Source: Marinobacter daqiaonensis
GTDB lineage: Bacteria; Pseudomonadota; Gammaproteobacteria; Pseudomonadales; Oleiphilaceae
Direction of reading: 5' to 3'
Length of the DNA: 64,000 bases
Assembly (NCBI RefSeq): GCF_900115285.1
Contig: NZ_FOYW01000002.1
Location: forward strand, 62,001 to 126,000
Of the stretch, positions 35,700-45,518 are shown one piece after another. The position numbers were made by a program, and so were the translations under genes. Below the pieces are notes generated by a model. That model was given only the letters and a program-made list of their open reading frames with translations. It ran no database searches and had not been told where the DNA came from. Position 1 is the stretch's first letter. Each line of letters begins with the position of its first letter.

Positions 35700-38183
35700 G
35701 TGTCCCGAAAAAACACCCAGGATCCCCATGCGGATCGCGAAGCCCAGAAATACGACAACCCGATACAGAGCCGGGAGTTCATTCTCGAGCATCTCCGCAA
35801 ACGGGGAGCGCCTGCCACTCACGAAACCCTGTGCGAGGAGCTGGGCCAGACCAGCGAGGAAGGCATCGAGGCCCTGCGCCGGCGGCTTATTGCCATGTGC
35901 CGCGACGGCCAGCTGATCTGCAACCGCAAGGGTCGTTACCTCCCTATCGATGAGGCCGATCTGGTCACCGGAAGGGTCTCCGGTCACAAGGACGGTTTCG
36001 GTTTCCTTATGCCGGACGACGGCGGCTCGGACCTTTTCCTGAGCGCCCGGGAAATGCGCCAGGTGTTCCATGGCGACCGGGTGGCGGCACGGGTGGACAG
36101 CGTCGATGACCGCGGCCGCCGGGAAGGCAAGATCGTCGAGATACTGGAGCGCAGGACGACCCAGACGGTGGGCCGCCTGTTCCGTGAAGACGGCATCTCC
36201 TTCGTTGTTCCGGAAAATCCCCGCATCAACAATGAAATCATGATTGCCGAGGAAGACTGCGGCAAGGCACGGCACGGTCAATACGTGGTGGTGGACATCG
36301 TGCGCTACCCATCCCAGCGTGCCAAGCCAACCGGCAAGGTCGTCGAGGTGCTTGGTGAACACATGGCTCCGGGCATGGAAATCGATGTGGCCATCCGTTC
36401 CTATGATATCCCCCACACCTGGCCGGAAGAGGTTGGCCAGCAGGCCGCTGCCATCCCTGAAGAGGTGAGGGAGGCGGACAAGGCCAATCGCGTGGACATC
36501 CGTGACCTGCCTCTGGTGACCATCGACGATGAAACCGCCCGGGACTTTGATGACGCCATCTATTGCGAGCGTCGTCCCCGTGGCGGTTATCGCCTGCTGG
36601 TGGCCATCGCGGACGTGTCCCATTACGTTCGCCCCAATACGCCGCTGGACGAGGAGGCCATCAATCGCGGCAACTCCGTGTACTTCCCCGATCACGTCGT
36701 ACCCATGTTGCCGGAAAAGCTGTCCAACGGTCTGTGTTCCCTGAACCCCGGGGTCGACCGTCTGTGCATGGTGGCGGATGTCAGCGTCAGCGCCGCCGGC
36801 CGCATCAGCAGCTATAGCTTTTACCAGGCGGTGATGCATAGCCATGCCCGACTCACCTACACCAAGGTGAGTCAGATGCTGGAGCATCCGGACAGCGATA
36901 TGGGCATCAGCCTGTGCCAGCTGTATTCCGACATCCTGCCCCAGCTCCATGATCTGTATGATCTCTACAAGGTGTTGCGCAAGGCCCGCACCGAACGCGG
37001 CGCCATCGACTTCGAGACCACGGAAACCCGGGTGATCTTCGATGCCAACCGCAAGATCGAGGAGATCGTGCCGGTCCAGCGCAACGACGCCCACAAGATT
37101 GTCGAAGAGTGCATGCTGTGCGCCAACGTGGCTACTGCCCGCTTCCTCAAGAAGTACAAGGTGCCGGCCCTGTATCGGGTCCACGAAGGGCCCTCGGAAG
37201 AGCGGTTGCAGGCGGTGCGCCTGTTCCTTGGCGAGCTCGGACTCGAGCTTGGAGGCGGCGACAAGCCCACTTCCGCGGACTATCAGGATCTGCTGCAGAG
37301 GATTCAGGACCGGCCGGACGCGAATGTGATCCAGATGGTCATGCTGCGGTCCCTGAGCCAGGCGGTCTACAGTCCGGAGGAGAGCGGCCACTTCGGTCTT
37401 GGCTACTCCAGTTACACCCACTTCACGTCGCCGATCCGACGTTATCCGGATCTGATTGTTCACCGGGCCGTCAAGTCCATCATTCACCGCCAGGAACCCG
37501 CCAAGGATGCGGTCCAGCCTGAGCAGCGGGATCCGCAATTGGCGGAATACCCTTACGATTACGACAGCATGGTCCGGCTGGGTGAGCACTGTTCCATGAC
37601 TGAGCGGCGTGCCGACGATGCCACCCGTGATGTGATGGCATGGCTCAAGTGCGAATTTCTGCGGGACCATGTGGGTGAGGAATACAGCGGTGTGATCGCG
37701 GCCGTGGTGCCCTTCGGCTTCTTTGTGGAGCTGGAGGGTATCTATATCGAGGGGCTGGTGCACATCTCCACCCTCAGTGGCGATTACTACCACCACGACG
37801 CCGCCAAGCATCGGCTGGTCGGGGAGCGTACCTCGGTGAGTTTCCGGCTGGGCGATGAAGTGCGGGTCCAGGTGGTTCGTGTGGACCTGGATGATCGCAA
37901 GATCGATCTCGAGCTGGTGAGTGAGCCCAGTCGCCGTTCCGGCGCCGGCAAGGGTGGCCGGGGTGGTGGCAAGAGTCCTGAGAAGGCCGCCGGGCAGAAG
38001 GCAGCGGGTGATAGCAAACCAGCGCGGTCCCGTTCCCGCTCGGGCAAGTCCTCAGCCAAGGACAAGCTCGCCTCCGAAGCCGCCCGGGAGGCCTCCAAAA
38101 AGGCATCCGGCAAATCGTCCTCTGGCGGAAAGGGCGGCGGTCGCAGATCCGGTGGCAGAAAGAAACCCGGCGCCAGCCAGTAA
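35700..38183 (+). CDS. rnr: Ribonuclease R
   Basis: RNase R is a processive 3'-5' exoribonuclease that degrades structured RNA. 827 residues from a GTG with AGAAGAGAG upstream. Domains in order: an N-terminal HTH-like region (about 20-80), cold-shock domains (about 85-240), the RNB catalytic domain with DDETARDFDDAIYCE (about 275-289, metal-binding aspartates) and YTHFTSPIRRYPDL (about 571-584), an S1 domain (about 660-740), and a basic Lys/Ser/Gly-rich tail of about 80 residues. rlmB follows 12 bp downstream, a standard pairing. Confidence 0.97.
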   Translation: MSRKNTQDPHADREAQKYDNPIQSREFILEHLRKRGAPATHETLCEELGQTSEEGIEALRRRLIAMCRDGQLICNRKGRYLPIDEADLVTGRVSGHKDGFGFLMPDDGGSDLFLSAREMRQVFHGDRVAARVDSVDDRGRREGKIVEILERRTTQTVGRLFREDGISFVVPENPRINNEIMIAEEDCGKARHGQYVVVDIVRYPSQRAKPTGKVVEVLGEHMAPGMEIDVAIRSYDIPHTWPEEVGQQAAAIPEEVREADKANRVDIRDLPLVTIDDETARDFDDAIYCERRPRGGYRLLVAIADVSHYVRPNTPLDEEAINRGNSVYFPDHVVPMLPEKLSNGLCSLNPGVDRLCMVADVSVSAAGRISSYSFYQAVMHSHARLTYTKVSQMLEHPDSDMGISLCQLYSDILPQLHDLYDLYKVLRKARTERGAIDFETTETRVIFDANRKIEEIVPVQRNDAHKIVEECMLCANVATARFLKKYKVPALYRVHEGPSEERLQAVRLFLGELGLELGGGDKPTSADYQDLLQRIQDRPDANVIQMVMLRSLSQAVYSPEESGHFGLGYSSYTHFTSPIRRYPDLIVHRAVKSIIHRQEPAKDAVQPEQRDPQLAEYPYDYDSMVRLGEHCSMTERRADDATRDVMAWLKCEFLRDHVGEEYSGVIAAVVPFGFFVELEGIYIEGLVHISTLSGDYYHHDAAKHRLVGERTSVSFRLGDEVRVQVVRVDLDDRKIDLELVSEPSRRSGAGKGGRGGGKSPEKAAGQKAAGDSKPARSRSRSGKSSAKDKLASEAAREASKKASGKSSSGGKGGGRRSGGRKKPGASQ

Positions 38184-38195
38184 AGGAAGATCAAG

Positions 38196-38936
38196 GTGGC
38201 AGAAGAATTTGTCTTTGGCTGGCACGCCGTTGAGGCGGTCCTGAAAAAAGAGCCGGATCGCCTGCGGCAGGTCTGGATTCAGCAGGGGCGGCAGGATCGC
38301 CGTGTAAAGCAGGTGACCGAAACCCTCGACCGGTTGGGCGTTACCTGGCAGGTGGTCCATCGCAGGGAGCTGGACGAACGCGTGGCGGGCGCCCACCAGG
38401 GCGTGGTAGCTCAGGTGGAGGAGAGTCGCGAATGGACCGAGGACGATCTTTTCACGATGCTGGCAGGGCGTTCGGAGCCGCCATTGCTTCTGATTCTGGA
38501 CGGTGTCACCGATCCTCATAATCTGGGAGCCTGTATGCGCACGGCGGATGCCGCCGGCGTTGCCGCTGTTATTGTACCGAAGGACAAGTCCGCCACCCTG
38601 AACCCCACGGCCCGTAAAGTGGCCTGTGGCGCCGCCGAGACGGTCCCGTTCGTACGGGTTACCAACCTCGCCCGTTGCCTGCGCTCACTGCAGGAGCATG
38701 GGGTGTGGCTGATCGGAACCGCGGGAGAGGCCGGGGGAACGCTGTATCAGGCCGACTTCAGCGGGCCTGTCGGGCTCGTTATGGGGGCTGAAGGCAAGGG
38801 GCTGCGCCGGCTGACCCGGGAACATTGCGATCTGCTGGTGAAGATTCCCATGCAGGGGCTGGTGGACAGTCTGAATGTTTCCGTGGCGACCGGTGTCTGC
38901 CTCTACGAGGCGGTTCGCCAGCGCCAACAGTCCTGA
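38196..38936 (+). CDS. rlmB: 23S rRNA Gm2251 2'-O-methyltransferase
   Basis: RlmB methylates G2251 in the peptidyl-transferase P loop. The 246-residue SpoU protein has an N-terminal substrate-binding domain ([25 protein letters not shown]) and the knotted SAM site: [23 protein letters not shown] (in two parts, motif 1), VMGAEGKGL (motif 2) and [18 protein letters not shown] (motif 3). The start is GTG at 38196. It closes the rnr-rlmB unit. Confidence 0.97.
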   Translation: MAEEFVFGWHAVEAVLKKEPDRLRQVWIQQGRQDRRVKQVTETLDRLGVTWQVVHRRELDERVAGAHQGVVAQVEESREWTEDDLFTMLAGRSEPPLLLILDGVTDPHNLGACMRTADAAGVAAVIVPKDKSATLNPTARKVACGAAETVPFVRVTNLARCLRSLQEHGVWLIGTAGEAGGTLYQADFSGPVGLVMGAEGKGLRRLTREHCDLLVKIPMQGLVDSLNVSVATGVCLYEAVRQRQQS

Positions 38937-38986
38937 TGCCGGCCCGCCGGGGCTTGCATAGCGCACCGAGTGGGCCTAAAATGCGT

Positions 38987-39006
38987 CACCCCTTTTCCAA
39001 GGGGTG
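38987..39006. terminator. Hairpin after rlmB
   Basis: CACCCCTT (38987-38994) / AAGGGGTG (38999-39006) is a perfect 8-bp stem with a 4-nt loop, 50 bp after the rlmB stop. No T run follows, so it is either a Rho-assisted end or part of the leader of rpsF, where ribosomal-protein autoregulation is known in other bacteria. Confidence 0.4.
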
Positions 39007-39149
39007 GGGTTATATTGTCTGAAATCTCTGTCCTATCGTCTGATTTTTCACACAAAAACCTGAAAAACCGGCGGCTCTGCTGCCAACTCCTTGCTTCTTG
39101 CAACAGGTGTTTATGTTGCTGGAGGCTGTTCAAACCGTAGGGAGAAAAC

Positions 39150-39560
39150 ATGCGTCACTACGAAATCGTGTTCATGGTGCACCCCGATCAGAGCGAGCAG
39201 GTGCCCGCCATGATCGAGCGTTACACCGGCCTCATCACTGATGACGGCGGCCAGATTCACCGTCTTGAGGATTGGGGGCGTCGTCACCTTGCCTATCCGA
39301 TCAACAAGATCCACAAAGCTCATTACGTCCTGATGAACGTTGAATGTTCACAGGCCGCCCTTGACGAGCTGGCTCACAACTTCCGCTTCAACGATGCCAT
39401 CATCCGTGATCTGGTGATCCGTCGTGACGGCCCGGATACAGAAATGTCTCCGATGAAGGCTGCTGAGTCCCGGGAAGACCGTCGCTCCGACGACCGTCCG
39501 CGTCGCACCACTGAAAGCAGTGAGCGTCGTCCGGAGAAGTCCCAGGACGAAGAAGAGTAA
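39150..39560 (+). CDS. rpsF: Ribosomal protein S6
   Basis: S6 is a small-subunit protein that pairs with S18. 136 residues; [19 protein letters not shown] is the standard N-terminus, and [20 protein letters not shown] (20 residues around 48-67) the conserved core. A 35-residue charged tail rich in Arg, Asp and Glu is typical of gammaproteobacteria. GGGAG precedes the ATG. It heads the rpsF-rpsR-DUF2232-rplI operon. Confidence 0.99.
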   Translation: MRHYEIVFMVHPDQSEQVPAMIERYTGLITDDGGQIHRLEDWGRRHLAYPINKIHKAHYVLMNVECSQAALDELAHNFRFNDAIIRDLVIRRDGPDTEMSPMKAAESREDRRSDDRPRRTTESSERRPEKSQDEEE

Positions 39561-39590
39561 TCACCACATCCGGAGTTGAGGAGTTAAGCA

Positions 39591-39821
39591 ATGGCTCGTT
39601 TTTTCAGACGTCGTAAGTTCTGCCGCTTCACGGCAGAGGGTGTCAAGGAGATCGATTACAAGGATCTGGACACCCTGAAAGGTTACATCACCGAAACCGG
39701 CAAGATCGTGCCCAGCCGTATCACCGGCACCAAGGCCCGTTACCAGCGTCAGCTGTCGAGTGCCATCAAGCGCGCTCGCTACCTGGCTCTGCTGCCGTAC
39801 ACGGACAGCCACGACCACTAA
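39591..39821 (+). CDS. rpsR: Ribosomal protein S18
   Basis: 76 residues. Opens [21 protein letters not shown] and contains the S18 signature [23 protein letters not shown] (about 46-68). It binds 16S rRNA together with S6. GAGGAG precedes the ATG, 30 bp after rpsF. Confidence 0.99.
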   Translation: MARFFRRRKFCRFTAEGVKEIDYKDLDTLKGYITETGKIVPSRITGTKARYQRQLSSAIKRARYLALLPYTDSHDH

Positions 39822-39841
39822 GATCGTCAGGACCCGGGGCC

Positions 39842-40708
39842 ATGCGTGCACTGTCACAATTCGTGATGCGGGGGCCCCTTCAGGCGGGAGCGGTTGCTGC
39901 CGTTACTACCGCCGTGCCTTTCCTGTTCTGGATCGGTGCTGCGGTTGTGGGCCTGGTGATTCTCCGGCTTGGTGTCTCGCAGGGGCTGAACGTTGGCCTC
40001 TGGGCACTGCTGCCAGCCCTCGGCTGGAGCTGGTACGGAAGTGATCCGACGGCACTGTCGGTACTTCTGATGACGGCGCTGATGGCCGCGGTCCTGAGGA
40101 GTACGGCTTCCTGGGAGCGCACCCTGCTGTCGGGTAGCGTTCTGGCTCTGGTGACAGGATTCATACTGCCGGCGGTGTTTGCCGGAAAACTGGATCAGTT
40201 GGCGGAGACCGGGGTGTCGTTCTACCAGCAGGTGTATCCGGAGGTGGCCTCCGAGCTGGGTGACCGGCTGAATGAGGTTATCAGGAACACCATCAACGCC
40301 AGTCTGGCGGGAACCTATCTGGCTGTCGCCATAGGCTCGACCGTTCTGGCGCGCTACTGGCAGGCCGGGTTGTACAACCCGGGCGGGTTCAGGCAGGAGT
40401 TTCACAACTTCCGTCTGTCCCGGTGGGCATCGGCCCTGTGTGGCATTGCCATGATAGTGGCGCCGGTCACCGGGCTGAACCCGCTGCTGGTTGCCTGGGT
40501 GGCGGGTCTGCCGCTTCTGGTGGCCGCCATTGCCCTGGTGCATGGGACGGTGGCCCTGAAGTCCGGAGGCTCCTTCTGGCTGGTGATGTTCTATGTGGCC
40601 CTGGCCGTGATGGGTTGGACGATCAGTGTGTTGTTGTTGCTGTTGGCATTTGTGGATAGCTGGCTGGATATCCGGGGGCGAATCAAGCGTTCCGGGCCGG
40701 CTGAATAA
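39842..40708 (+). CDS. DUF2232-type membrane protein between rpsR and rplI
   Basis: 288 residues with eight or so hydrophobic helices and little else (for example [68 protein letters not shown]). The pattern and the place in the ribosomal operon fit the DUF2232 family found between rpsR and rplI in Pseudomonas-like bacteria. Function unknown. It is 20 bp downstream of rpsR and 20 bp upstream of rplI, so it is co-transcribed with both, though its binding site (weak, before the ATG) suggests lower translation. Confidence 0.82.
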   Translation: MRALSQFVMRGPLQAGAVAAVTTAVPFLFWIGAAVVGLVILRLGVSQGLNVGLWALLPALGWSWYGSDPTALSVLLMTALMAAVLRSTASWERTLLSGSVLALVTGFILPAVFAGKLDQLAETGVSFYQQVYPEVASELGDRLNEVIRNTINASLAGTYLAVAIGSTVLARYWQAGLYNPGGFRQEFHNFRLSRWASALCGIAMIVAPVTGLNPLLVAWVAGLPLLVAAIALVHGTVALKSGGSFWLVMFYVALAVMGWTISVLLLLLAFVDSWLDIRGRIKRSGPAE

Positions 40709-40728
40709 AGCACGAAGAGGTTAACGAG

Positions 40729-41175
40729 ATGGAAGTTATTCTGCTCGAAAAAGTTGCAAACCTGGGTTCCCTGGGTGACAAGGTCAAGGTTAAGGCCGGT
40801 TACGGCCGTAACTTCCTGCTGCCGTATGGCAAGGCGGTCGCAGCGACCCAAGAAAACCTGAAGGCGTTCGAAGAGCGTCGTGCAGAGCTTGAAAAGGCCG
40901 CTTCCGAGAAGCTGGCCACTGCTCAGGCACGCGCCGAAGCTCTGGAAGGCCAGTCCTTCACCATCAGCTCCAAGGCTGGTGACGAAGGCAAGCTGTTTGG
41001 TTCGATCGGAGTTCGCGACATCGCTGACGCCATCACCGCCAGCGGTACCGAAGTGGAGAAAAGCGAAGTGCGTCTGCCGGAAGGCCCGATTCGGGCGACT
41101 GGCGAGTACGACATCGAGCTTCAGCTGCACTCCGATGTCACCGTCAACGTCAAGCTGGTCGTTGTTGCTGACTGA
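40729..41175 (+). CDS. rplI: Ribosomal protein L9
   Basis: 148 residues. [19 protein letters not shown] and the [15 protein letters not shown] segment (about 22-36) are the L9 signature; a long connecting helix ([17 protein letters not shown]) joins the C-terminal rRNA-binding domain. AAGAGG precedes the ATG. Followed by a strong terminator-like structure. Confidence 0.99.
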   Translation: MEVILLEKVANLGSLGDKVKVKAGYGRNFLLPYGKAVAATQENLKAFEERRAELEKAASEKLATAQARAEALEGQSFTISSKAGDEGKLFGSIGVRDIADAITASGTEVEKSEVRLPEGPIRATGEYDIELQLHSDVTVNVKLVVVAD

Positions 41176-41204
41176 CCTGACGATGATCATGGTGCCGTAG
41201 AGGC

Positions 41205-41280
41205 CCTGGCGGGAACACTTCCGCCAGGTTCTCAATTTCACGGGCCCGGACTGCTCAGGCAGCTTCCGGGCCTGTGTGTT
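41205..41280 (+). terminator. Terminator of the rpsF-rplI operon
   Basis: Two stems stand in line. CCTGGCGG / CCGCCAGG (41205-41228) comes first. Then GGCCCGGA-CTGC-tcag-GCAG-ct-TCCGGGCC (41243-41272), a 12-bp stem with a small bulge, is followed by TGTGTGTTT. The second is a good intrinsic terminator and lies 68 bp before dnaB. Confidence 0.65.
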
Positions 41281-41339
41281 TCTGGTATCCTTGGTTTCTG
41301 AACGCCACGTCCTTTATCTGTTTTCACCCGAGAGTATTC

Positions 41340-42737
41340 ATGGCCACCAGCAGTTTCAAGGCAACCAGCACCGACCTGGAAACCTCCCGAGTCAAGATTC
41401 CACCGCATTCCGTCGAGGCGGAGCAGGCGGTGCTGGGCGGGCTGATGCTGGATAACCGGCGTTTTGATGAAGTGTCGGAAGTGATCACGGCGGTGGACTT
41501 CTACCGCCAGGACCATCGCCTGATCTACGGGGCGGTGGAAAGACTGGCCTCGGAAAGCGAACCTCTGGACGTGGTGACCCTGGCGGAGTACCTGGAGCGG
41601 GCGGGCGATATCGAGGACGCCGGTGGCCTCTCCTACCTGGCGGAGCTTGCGGAAAAGACGCCCAGTGCCGCCAACATCCGGGCCTATGCCCAGATCGTGG
41701 CGGAACGCTCCATCCTGCGCCAGTTGATAGAGGTCTCCGGCGGTATTGTCGATTCCGCCTTCAATCCCCAGGGACGGACCAGTTCCGATCTGCTGGATGA
41801 AGCGGAGCGCAACGTGTTCCGCATCGCCGAGTCCCGTACCAAGGAAGGCTCGGGTCCAAAGCCCATCAACCCAATCCTGACCCAGGCCCTGACTCGAATC
41901 GAAGAGCTGTTCGAGTCCGGTGAGAAGGTCACGGGACTGACCACCGGCTTCTCTGATCTGGACGAATGGACCTCGGGCATGCAGCCATCCGACCTGGTAA
42001 TCGTTGCGGGCCGGCCCTCCATGGGTAAGACCACCTTCGCCATGAATATCGTCGAGAACGCGCTGCTGTCCACCGGCCAGCCGATCCTGGTGTTCAGCAT
42101 GGAAATGCCTGCGGACGCCATCGTCATGCGCATGCTGTCCTCCCTGGGCCGTATCGACCAGACCCGGATGCGCAGCGGCAAACTGGAAGAGGATGACTGG
42201 CCCCGCCTGACCTCCGCCGTCAGCCTGCTCAAGGACAAGCCCCTGTACATAGATGACACCCCGGGCCTGAGCCCCACCGAGATGCGCTCCCGAGCCCGTC
42301 GTATCGCCCGGGAGAACAACGGCAGGATTGGTCTGATCATGGTGGATTACCTGCAGTTGATGCGGGTACCGGGTAATACCGAAGGTCGGACGGCGGAGAT
42401 TTCCGAGATTTCCCGCTCCCTGAAGGGTCTCGCAAAGGAGCTGAGCTGCCCGGTTGTGGCCCTGTCACAGCTCAACCGGAGTCTCGAGCAGCGCCCCAAC
42501 AAGCGTCCCGTTAACTCGGACCTGCGGGAGTCCGGTGCTATTGAGCAGGACGCCGACGTCATCATGTTCGTCTACCGGGATGAGGTCTACAACGAGGATA
42601 CCCAGGACAAGGGCATTGCCGAGATCATCATCGGCAAGCAGCGGAACGGTCCCATCGGCACCGTCAGGCTTGCCTTTATCGGTAAATACACCAAATTCGA
42701 GGACCTGGCCCACGGTGACTACGGTGGTGATTACTGA
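41340..42737 (+). CDS. dnaB: Replicative DNA helicase
   Basis: DnaB unwinds DNA ahead of the replication fork as a hexamer. From ATG 41340 it has 465 residues; a frame back to 41274 crosses the terminator and is rejected. The N-terminal domain (PPHSVEAEQAVLGGLMLD) and the RecA-like domain with Walker A GRPSMGKTTFAMN, the Walker B region LIMVDYLQLMR and DnaB motif SDLRESGAIEQDADV are all present. Its last base overlaps alr (TGATG). Confidence 0.98.
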   Translation: MATSSFKATSTDLETSRVKIPPHSVEAEQAVLGGLMLDNRRFDEVSEVITAVDFYRQDHRLIYGAVERLASESEPLDVVTLAEYLERAGDIEDAGGLSYLAELAEKTPSAANIRAYAQIVAERSILRQLIEVSGGIVDSAFNPQGRTSSDLLDEAERNVFRIAESRTKEGSGPKPINPILTQALTRIEELFESGEKVTGLTTGFSDLDEWTSGMQPSDLVIVAGRPSMGKTTFAMNIVENALLSTGQPILVFSMEMPADAIVMRMLSSLGRIDQTRMRSGKLEEDDWPRLTSAVSLLKDKPLYIDDTPGLSPTEMRSRARRIARENNGRIGLIMVDYLQLMRVPGNTEGRTAEISEISRSLKGLAKELSCPVVALSQLNRSLEQRPNKRPVNSDLRESGAIEQDADVIMFVYRDEVYNEDTQDKGIAEIIIGKQRNGPIGTVRLAFIGKYTKFEDLAHGDYGGDY

Positions 42738-43816
42738 TGCCGCGTCACACCGTTGCCCGCATTGACCTGGAAAACCTGAGACACAATTACCGCCGGGCGA
42801 GTGAACTGGCGGGTTCCGCCAGGGCGATGGCGGTAGTGAAGGCGGATGGCTACGGCCATGGCCTGGCCCGGGTTGCCGGTGCCCTGGCGGATCTCACCGA
42901 GCGCTATGCCGTGGCCTGCCTGGAGGAGGCCGTAGCCCTGCGAGAGTCCGGCCTGAGTCACCCCGTTCTGCTTATGGAGGGCGTGCACGAGGCGGAAGAC
43001 CTGAAGCTGTGTGAGGCCGAGGGGTTCATCGTGGCGGTGCACGACCAGCACCAGTTACCCTGGCTGGAGTCGTCGCCGGCGCGCCCGGAAGTCTGGCTGA
43101 AGGTGAACTCAGGCATGAACCGGTTAGGTTTTGCGCCCGCCGACATAGCCGCCCATGCCATGCACCTGCGGCGGCTCGGAATCCGGGTGACGGGCGCCAT
43201 GACCCATTTCGCCTGTGCTGATGACCCGGCCAGTGAGCGCACGCTCGAGCAGACCCGCCGCTTTGAGGCGGCGACCTCCGGAATCGAAGGCCTGAGCCTC
43301 AGTGTCGCCAACTCGTCGGCCCACTTCCGTGACGGCCAGCCCATGTTTGAATGGAGCCGGCCTGGGATCATGCTTTATGGATCGTCCCCCCTGCTCGGGA
43401 CGCAGGGACCTGATCTGGGCCTGAAACCGGTGATGACCCTGGAGTCGCGCCTGATAGCGGTGCGGGAGCTGGCCGTGGGAGAAGCGGTGGGCTACGGAGA
43501 GGCGTGGCGGGCCACGTCACCTACCGTCATGGGAATGGTGTGTATCGGCTACGGCGACGGCTACCCCCGCCACGCCGGTAATGGGACGCCTGTCCGGGTG
43601 CGGGGCACACGGGTTCCACTCATTGGGCGCGTATCCATGGACATGCTGGCGGTGGACCTGACCGAGATTCCCGGGGCCGCTGCGGGTGATCCGGTGGAAT
43701 TATGGGGGCCGCACATTGGTATTGACGAAGTGGCCGCCCGGGCAGGTACGATCAGTTATGAATTGCTTACCGGGGTGACCGGCAGGGTTCCGCGCCTCGT
43801 CCGGCCCCAATCATGA
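42737..43816 (+). CDS. alr: Alanine racemase
   Basis: Makes D-alanine for peptidoglycan using pyridoxal phosphate. 359 residues. The PLP lysine is in MAVVKADGYGHG (about 31-42) and the second catalytic base, the tyrosine, in CIGYGDGYPRHA. The dnaB-alr order after rplI is the one seen in E. coli and Pseudomonas. The ATG overlaps the dnaB stop by one base. Confidence 0.97.
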   Translation: MPRHTVARIDLENLRHNYRRASELAGSARAMAVVKADGYGHGLARVAGALADLTERYAVACLEEAVALRESGLSHPVLLMEGVHEAEDLKLCEAEGFIVAVHDQHQLPWLESSPARPEVWLKVNSGMNRLGFAPADIAAHAMHLRRLGIRVTGAMTHFACADDPASERTLEQTRRFEAATSGIEGLSLSVANSSAHFRDGQPMFEWSRPGIMLYGSSPLLGTQGPDLGLKPVMTLESRLIAVRELAVGEAVGYGEAWRATSPTVMGMVCIGYGDGYPRHAGNGTPVRVRGTRVPLIGRVSMDMLAVDLTEIPGAAAGDPVELWGPHIGIDEVAARAGTISYELLTGVTGRVPRLVRPQS

Positions 43817-43841
43817 GCCTGAGGGCAAAGAGAGTTTTTCT

Positions 43842-44741
43842 GTGAACGTTCTGGTTGTACATGACAACGGTGTATTGGGACGGCTGCTGCTGAATCGCCT
43901 CAATCGCACCCCTCTGGTGGTGACACCGCTGCTGATCAGTGATCCGGCCCATGTCGAGATGTCGAAAGTGGGGCAGTGGATTCCCGCTGATACCGACGTG
44001 ATCGTCAATGCCATGTGGTTGACCGACCCCGAGCCCGCCGAAGCTGATCCGGAACAGACCCGTCTGAAGGCGTTCACCCTGCCCATGGCCATGGCGGAAT
44101 TCGCCGCCACCAACGATATGATCATGGTGCAGCTTTCCACCTCCTACGTCTTCGACGGACGCAAGCAGAGTGCCTATCTCTGTTCGAATCCGGGGCATCC
44201 GATCGGCCAGCTGGGTATCTGGCAGTGGGAGTGCGAGCAGGTAATGCGAACGGTGCTGCCCCGCCACATCCTCCTGAGAACCGGCTGGGGACTGCAACGT
44301 TTTATTCGCAAGGTGTACGAATCCGGCCGCAAGGGGGAGCCTCTACGGATGTCCAGCCGTTATCTTGGCCAGCCCGTGGCGGCCGGTGACCTGGCCCGGG
44401 TGCTGAGTGCCATGTTGATGCAGCTGGACTGCGGAGCGGAAGTCTGGGGTACCTATCAATACGCCGGTGCCGAGGAAATCAACCAGTATGATCTGGCGCT
44501 GGCCATTGCGGAACTTCCGGAGCTGGATGGCGACAAACACGAGCGCAGCATCCGGGTCGTGGACGAGGCACCGGCCAAGGGGGATGTAGAGCCGGAAAAC
44601 GCCACACTCGGATGCCTCAAGATCCGCAACACCTTCGGGGTCAAGCAGATGCCCTGGCGGACCGCCCTCAGTGATGAGTTTGCCCTGTCAGGGCTGGCTG
44701 GTGCCCTGAGCCATGACCTGAAGGGCCTCAAGGTCGAGTAG
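43842..44741 (+). CDS. RmlD-like sugar-nucleotide-binding (SDR) protein lacking YxxxK
   Basis: 299 residues from a GTG. The N-terminal Rossmann fold (MNVLVVHDNGVLGRLL, GxxG at 10-13) and STSYVFDG (99-106) resemble dTDP-4-dehydrorhamnose reductase. Where RmlD has the catalytic YGxSKxxGE, this protein reads LGIWQWECE (124-132): Tyr and Lys are replaced by Leu and Gln. It also lacks rhamnose-pathway neighbours. A redox sensor, a chaperone-like SDR or a pseudoenzyme are possible; I assign no reaction. Its last 54 bp overlap the anr gene on the other strand. Confidence 0.78.
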   Translation: MNVLVVHDNGVLGRLLLNRLNRTPLVVTPLLISDPAHVEMSKVGQWIPADTDVIVNAMWLTDPEPAEADPEQTRLKAFTLPMAMAEFAATNDMIMVQLSTSYVFDGRKQSAYLCSNPGHPIGQLGIWQWECEQVMRTVLPRHILLRTGWGLQRFIRKVYESGRKGEPLRMSSRYLGQPVAAGDLARVLSAMLMQLDCGAEVWGTYQYAGAEEINQYDLALAIAELPELDGDKHERSIRVVDEAPAKGDVEPENATLGCLKIRNTFGVKQMPWRTALSDEFALSGLAGALSHDLKGLKVE

Positions 44742-45431
44742 TTCAATGTCGCGGCCACGGGCCCGGATCAGCCCTTGGTTCTGGAAGCGGGTGAAGACCC
44801 GGCTCACGGTTTCAACCGCCAGGCCGAGGAAATTGGCGATGTCATTGCGGGCCATCGGCAGGTTGAAATGAGTCGGTGACAGCTTGCGGCGACGGAACCG
44901 GCTGGACAGGGACAGCAGCAGGGCGGCGATCCGCTCCTCTGCCGTATTCTTGCTCAACAGGACGGACAGCTGGTGGCTGTTGCGGATTTCCTGGCTCATC
45001 AGGTGAAACATATGGTGCTGCAGGCCCGGTAGCACATGCACCAGCTGCTCAAGCTGGTCCACCGGAATCTCGCACACACTGGTCCGCTCCAGGGCCTTTG
45101 CCGTGGAAGCGTGATGATCATCGCTCATACTGTCCAGTCCCACCAGCTCACCGGGCATGAAGAAGCCGGTAATCTGTTCATCCCCTGACTCGGTAATCAT
45201 CGAGGTCTTGATTGCACCACTTTTCACCGCAAAGCAGGACCGGAACGGCGTGCTCTGGCCAAACACCTGCTCACCGCGGTTGAAGATGCGGTCCCGGTTG
45301 ACCACTTCATCAAGCCTGGACATCTCGCTGTTGTCCAGGGCCAGGGGCAGGCACAGGTTGCTCAGGCTGCAATGCTGGCAGGATGCCTTGGAAATGGCGG
45401 GCTGCTGGCGAACGCTGATGGATTGAGTCAT
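44688..45431 (-). CDS. anr: ANR/FNR oxygen-sensing transcription regulator
   Basis: 247 residues from ATG 45431; the longer frame to 45566 is an upstream extension crossing the ANR box. Four cluster ligands match E. coli FNR in spacing: Cys18, Cys21 and Cys27 (CQHCSLSNLC) plus Cys120 (VCEIP). They hold an oxygen-labile [4Fe-4S] cluster. The recognition helix LAVETVSRVFTRF carries the Glu-Ser-Arg set that reads TTGAT. A perfect ANR box lies 87 bp upstream, pointing to autoregulation. The 3' end overlaps the RmlD-like gene by 54 bp. Confidence 0.95.
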   Translation of the reverse strand: MTQSISVRQQPAISKASCQHCSLSNLCLPLALDNSEMSRLDEVVNRDRIFNRGEQVFGQSTPFRSCFAVKSGAIKTSMITESGDEQITGFFMPGELVGLDSMSDDHHASTAKALERTSVCEIPVDQLEQLVHVLPGLQHHMFHLMSQEIRNSHQLSVLLSKNTAEERIAALLLSLSSRFRRRKLSPTHFNLPMARNDIANFLGLAVETVSRVFTRFQNQGLIRARGRDIELLDLEALQVMAQGTSQP

Positions 45432-45518
45432 ATAAGGACCTGTCTGGGTAATGCCTGTCGGCAGGCCGCTCTGGGGAGCGCAGCTATCGGAAGAGAGTGC
45501 CTGGCTGGGCCAGGCCTC

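Noticed and set aside
35619..37811. A 730-residue open frame antisense to rnr
   Set aside because: It mirrors the third-position GC bias of rnr, has no domain that I recognise, and covers a complete RNase R gene.
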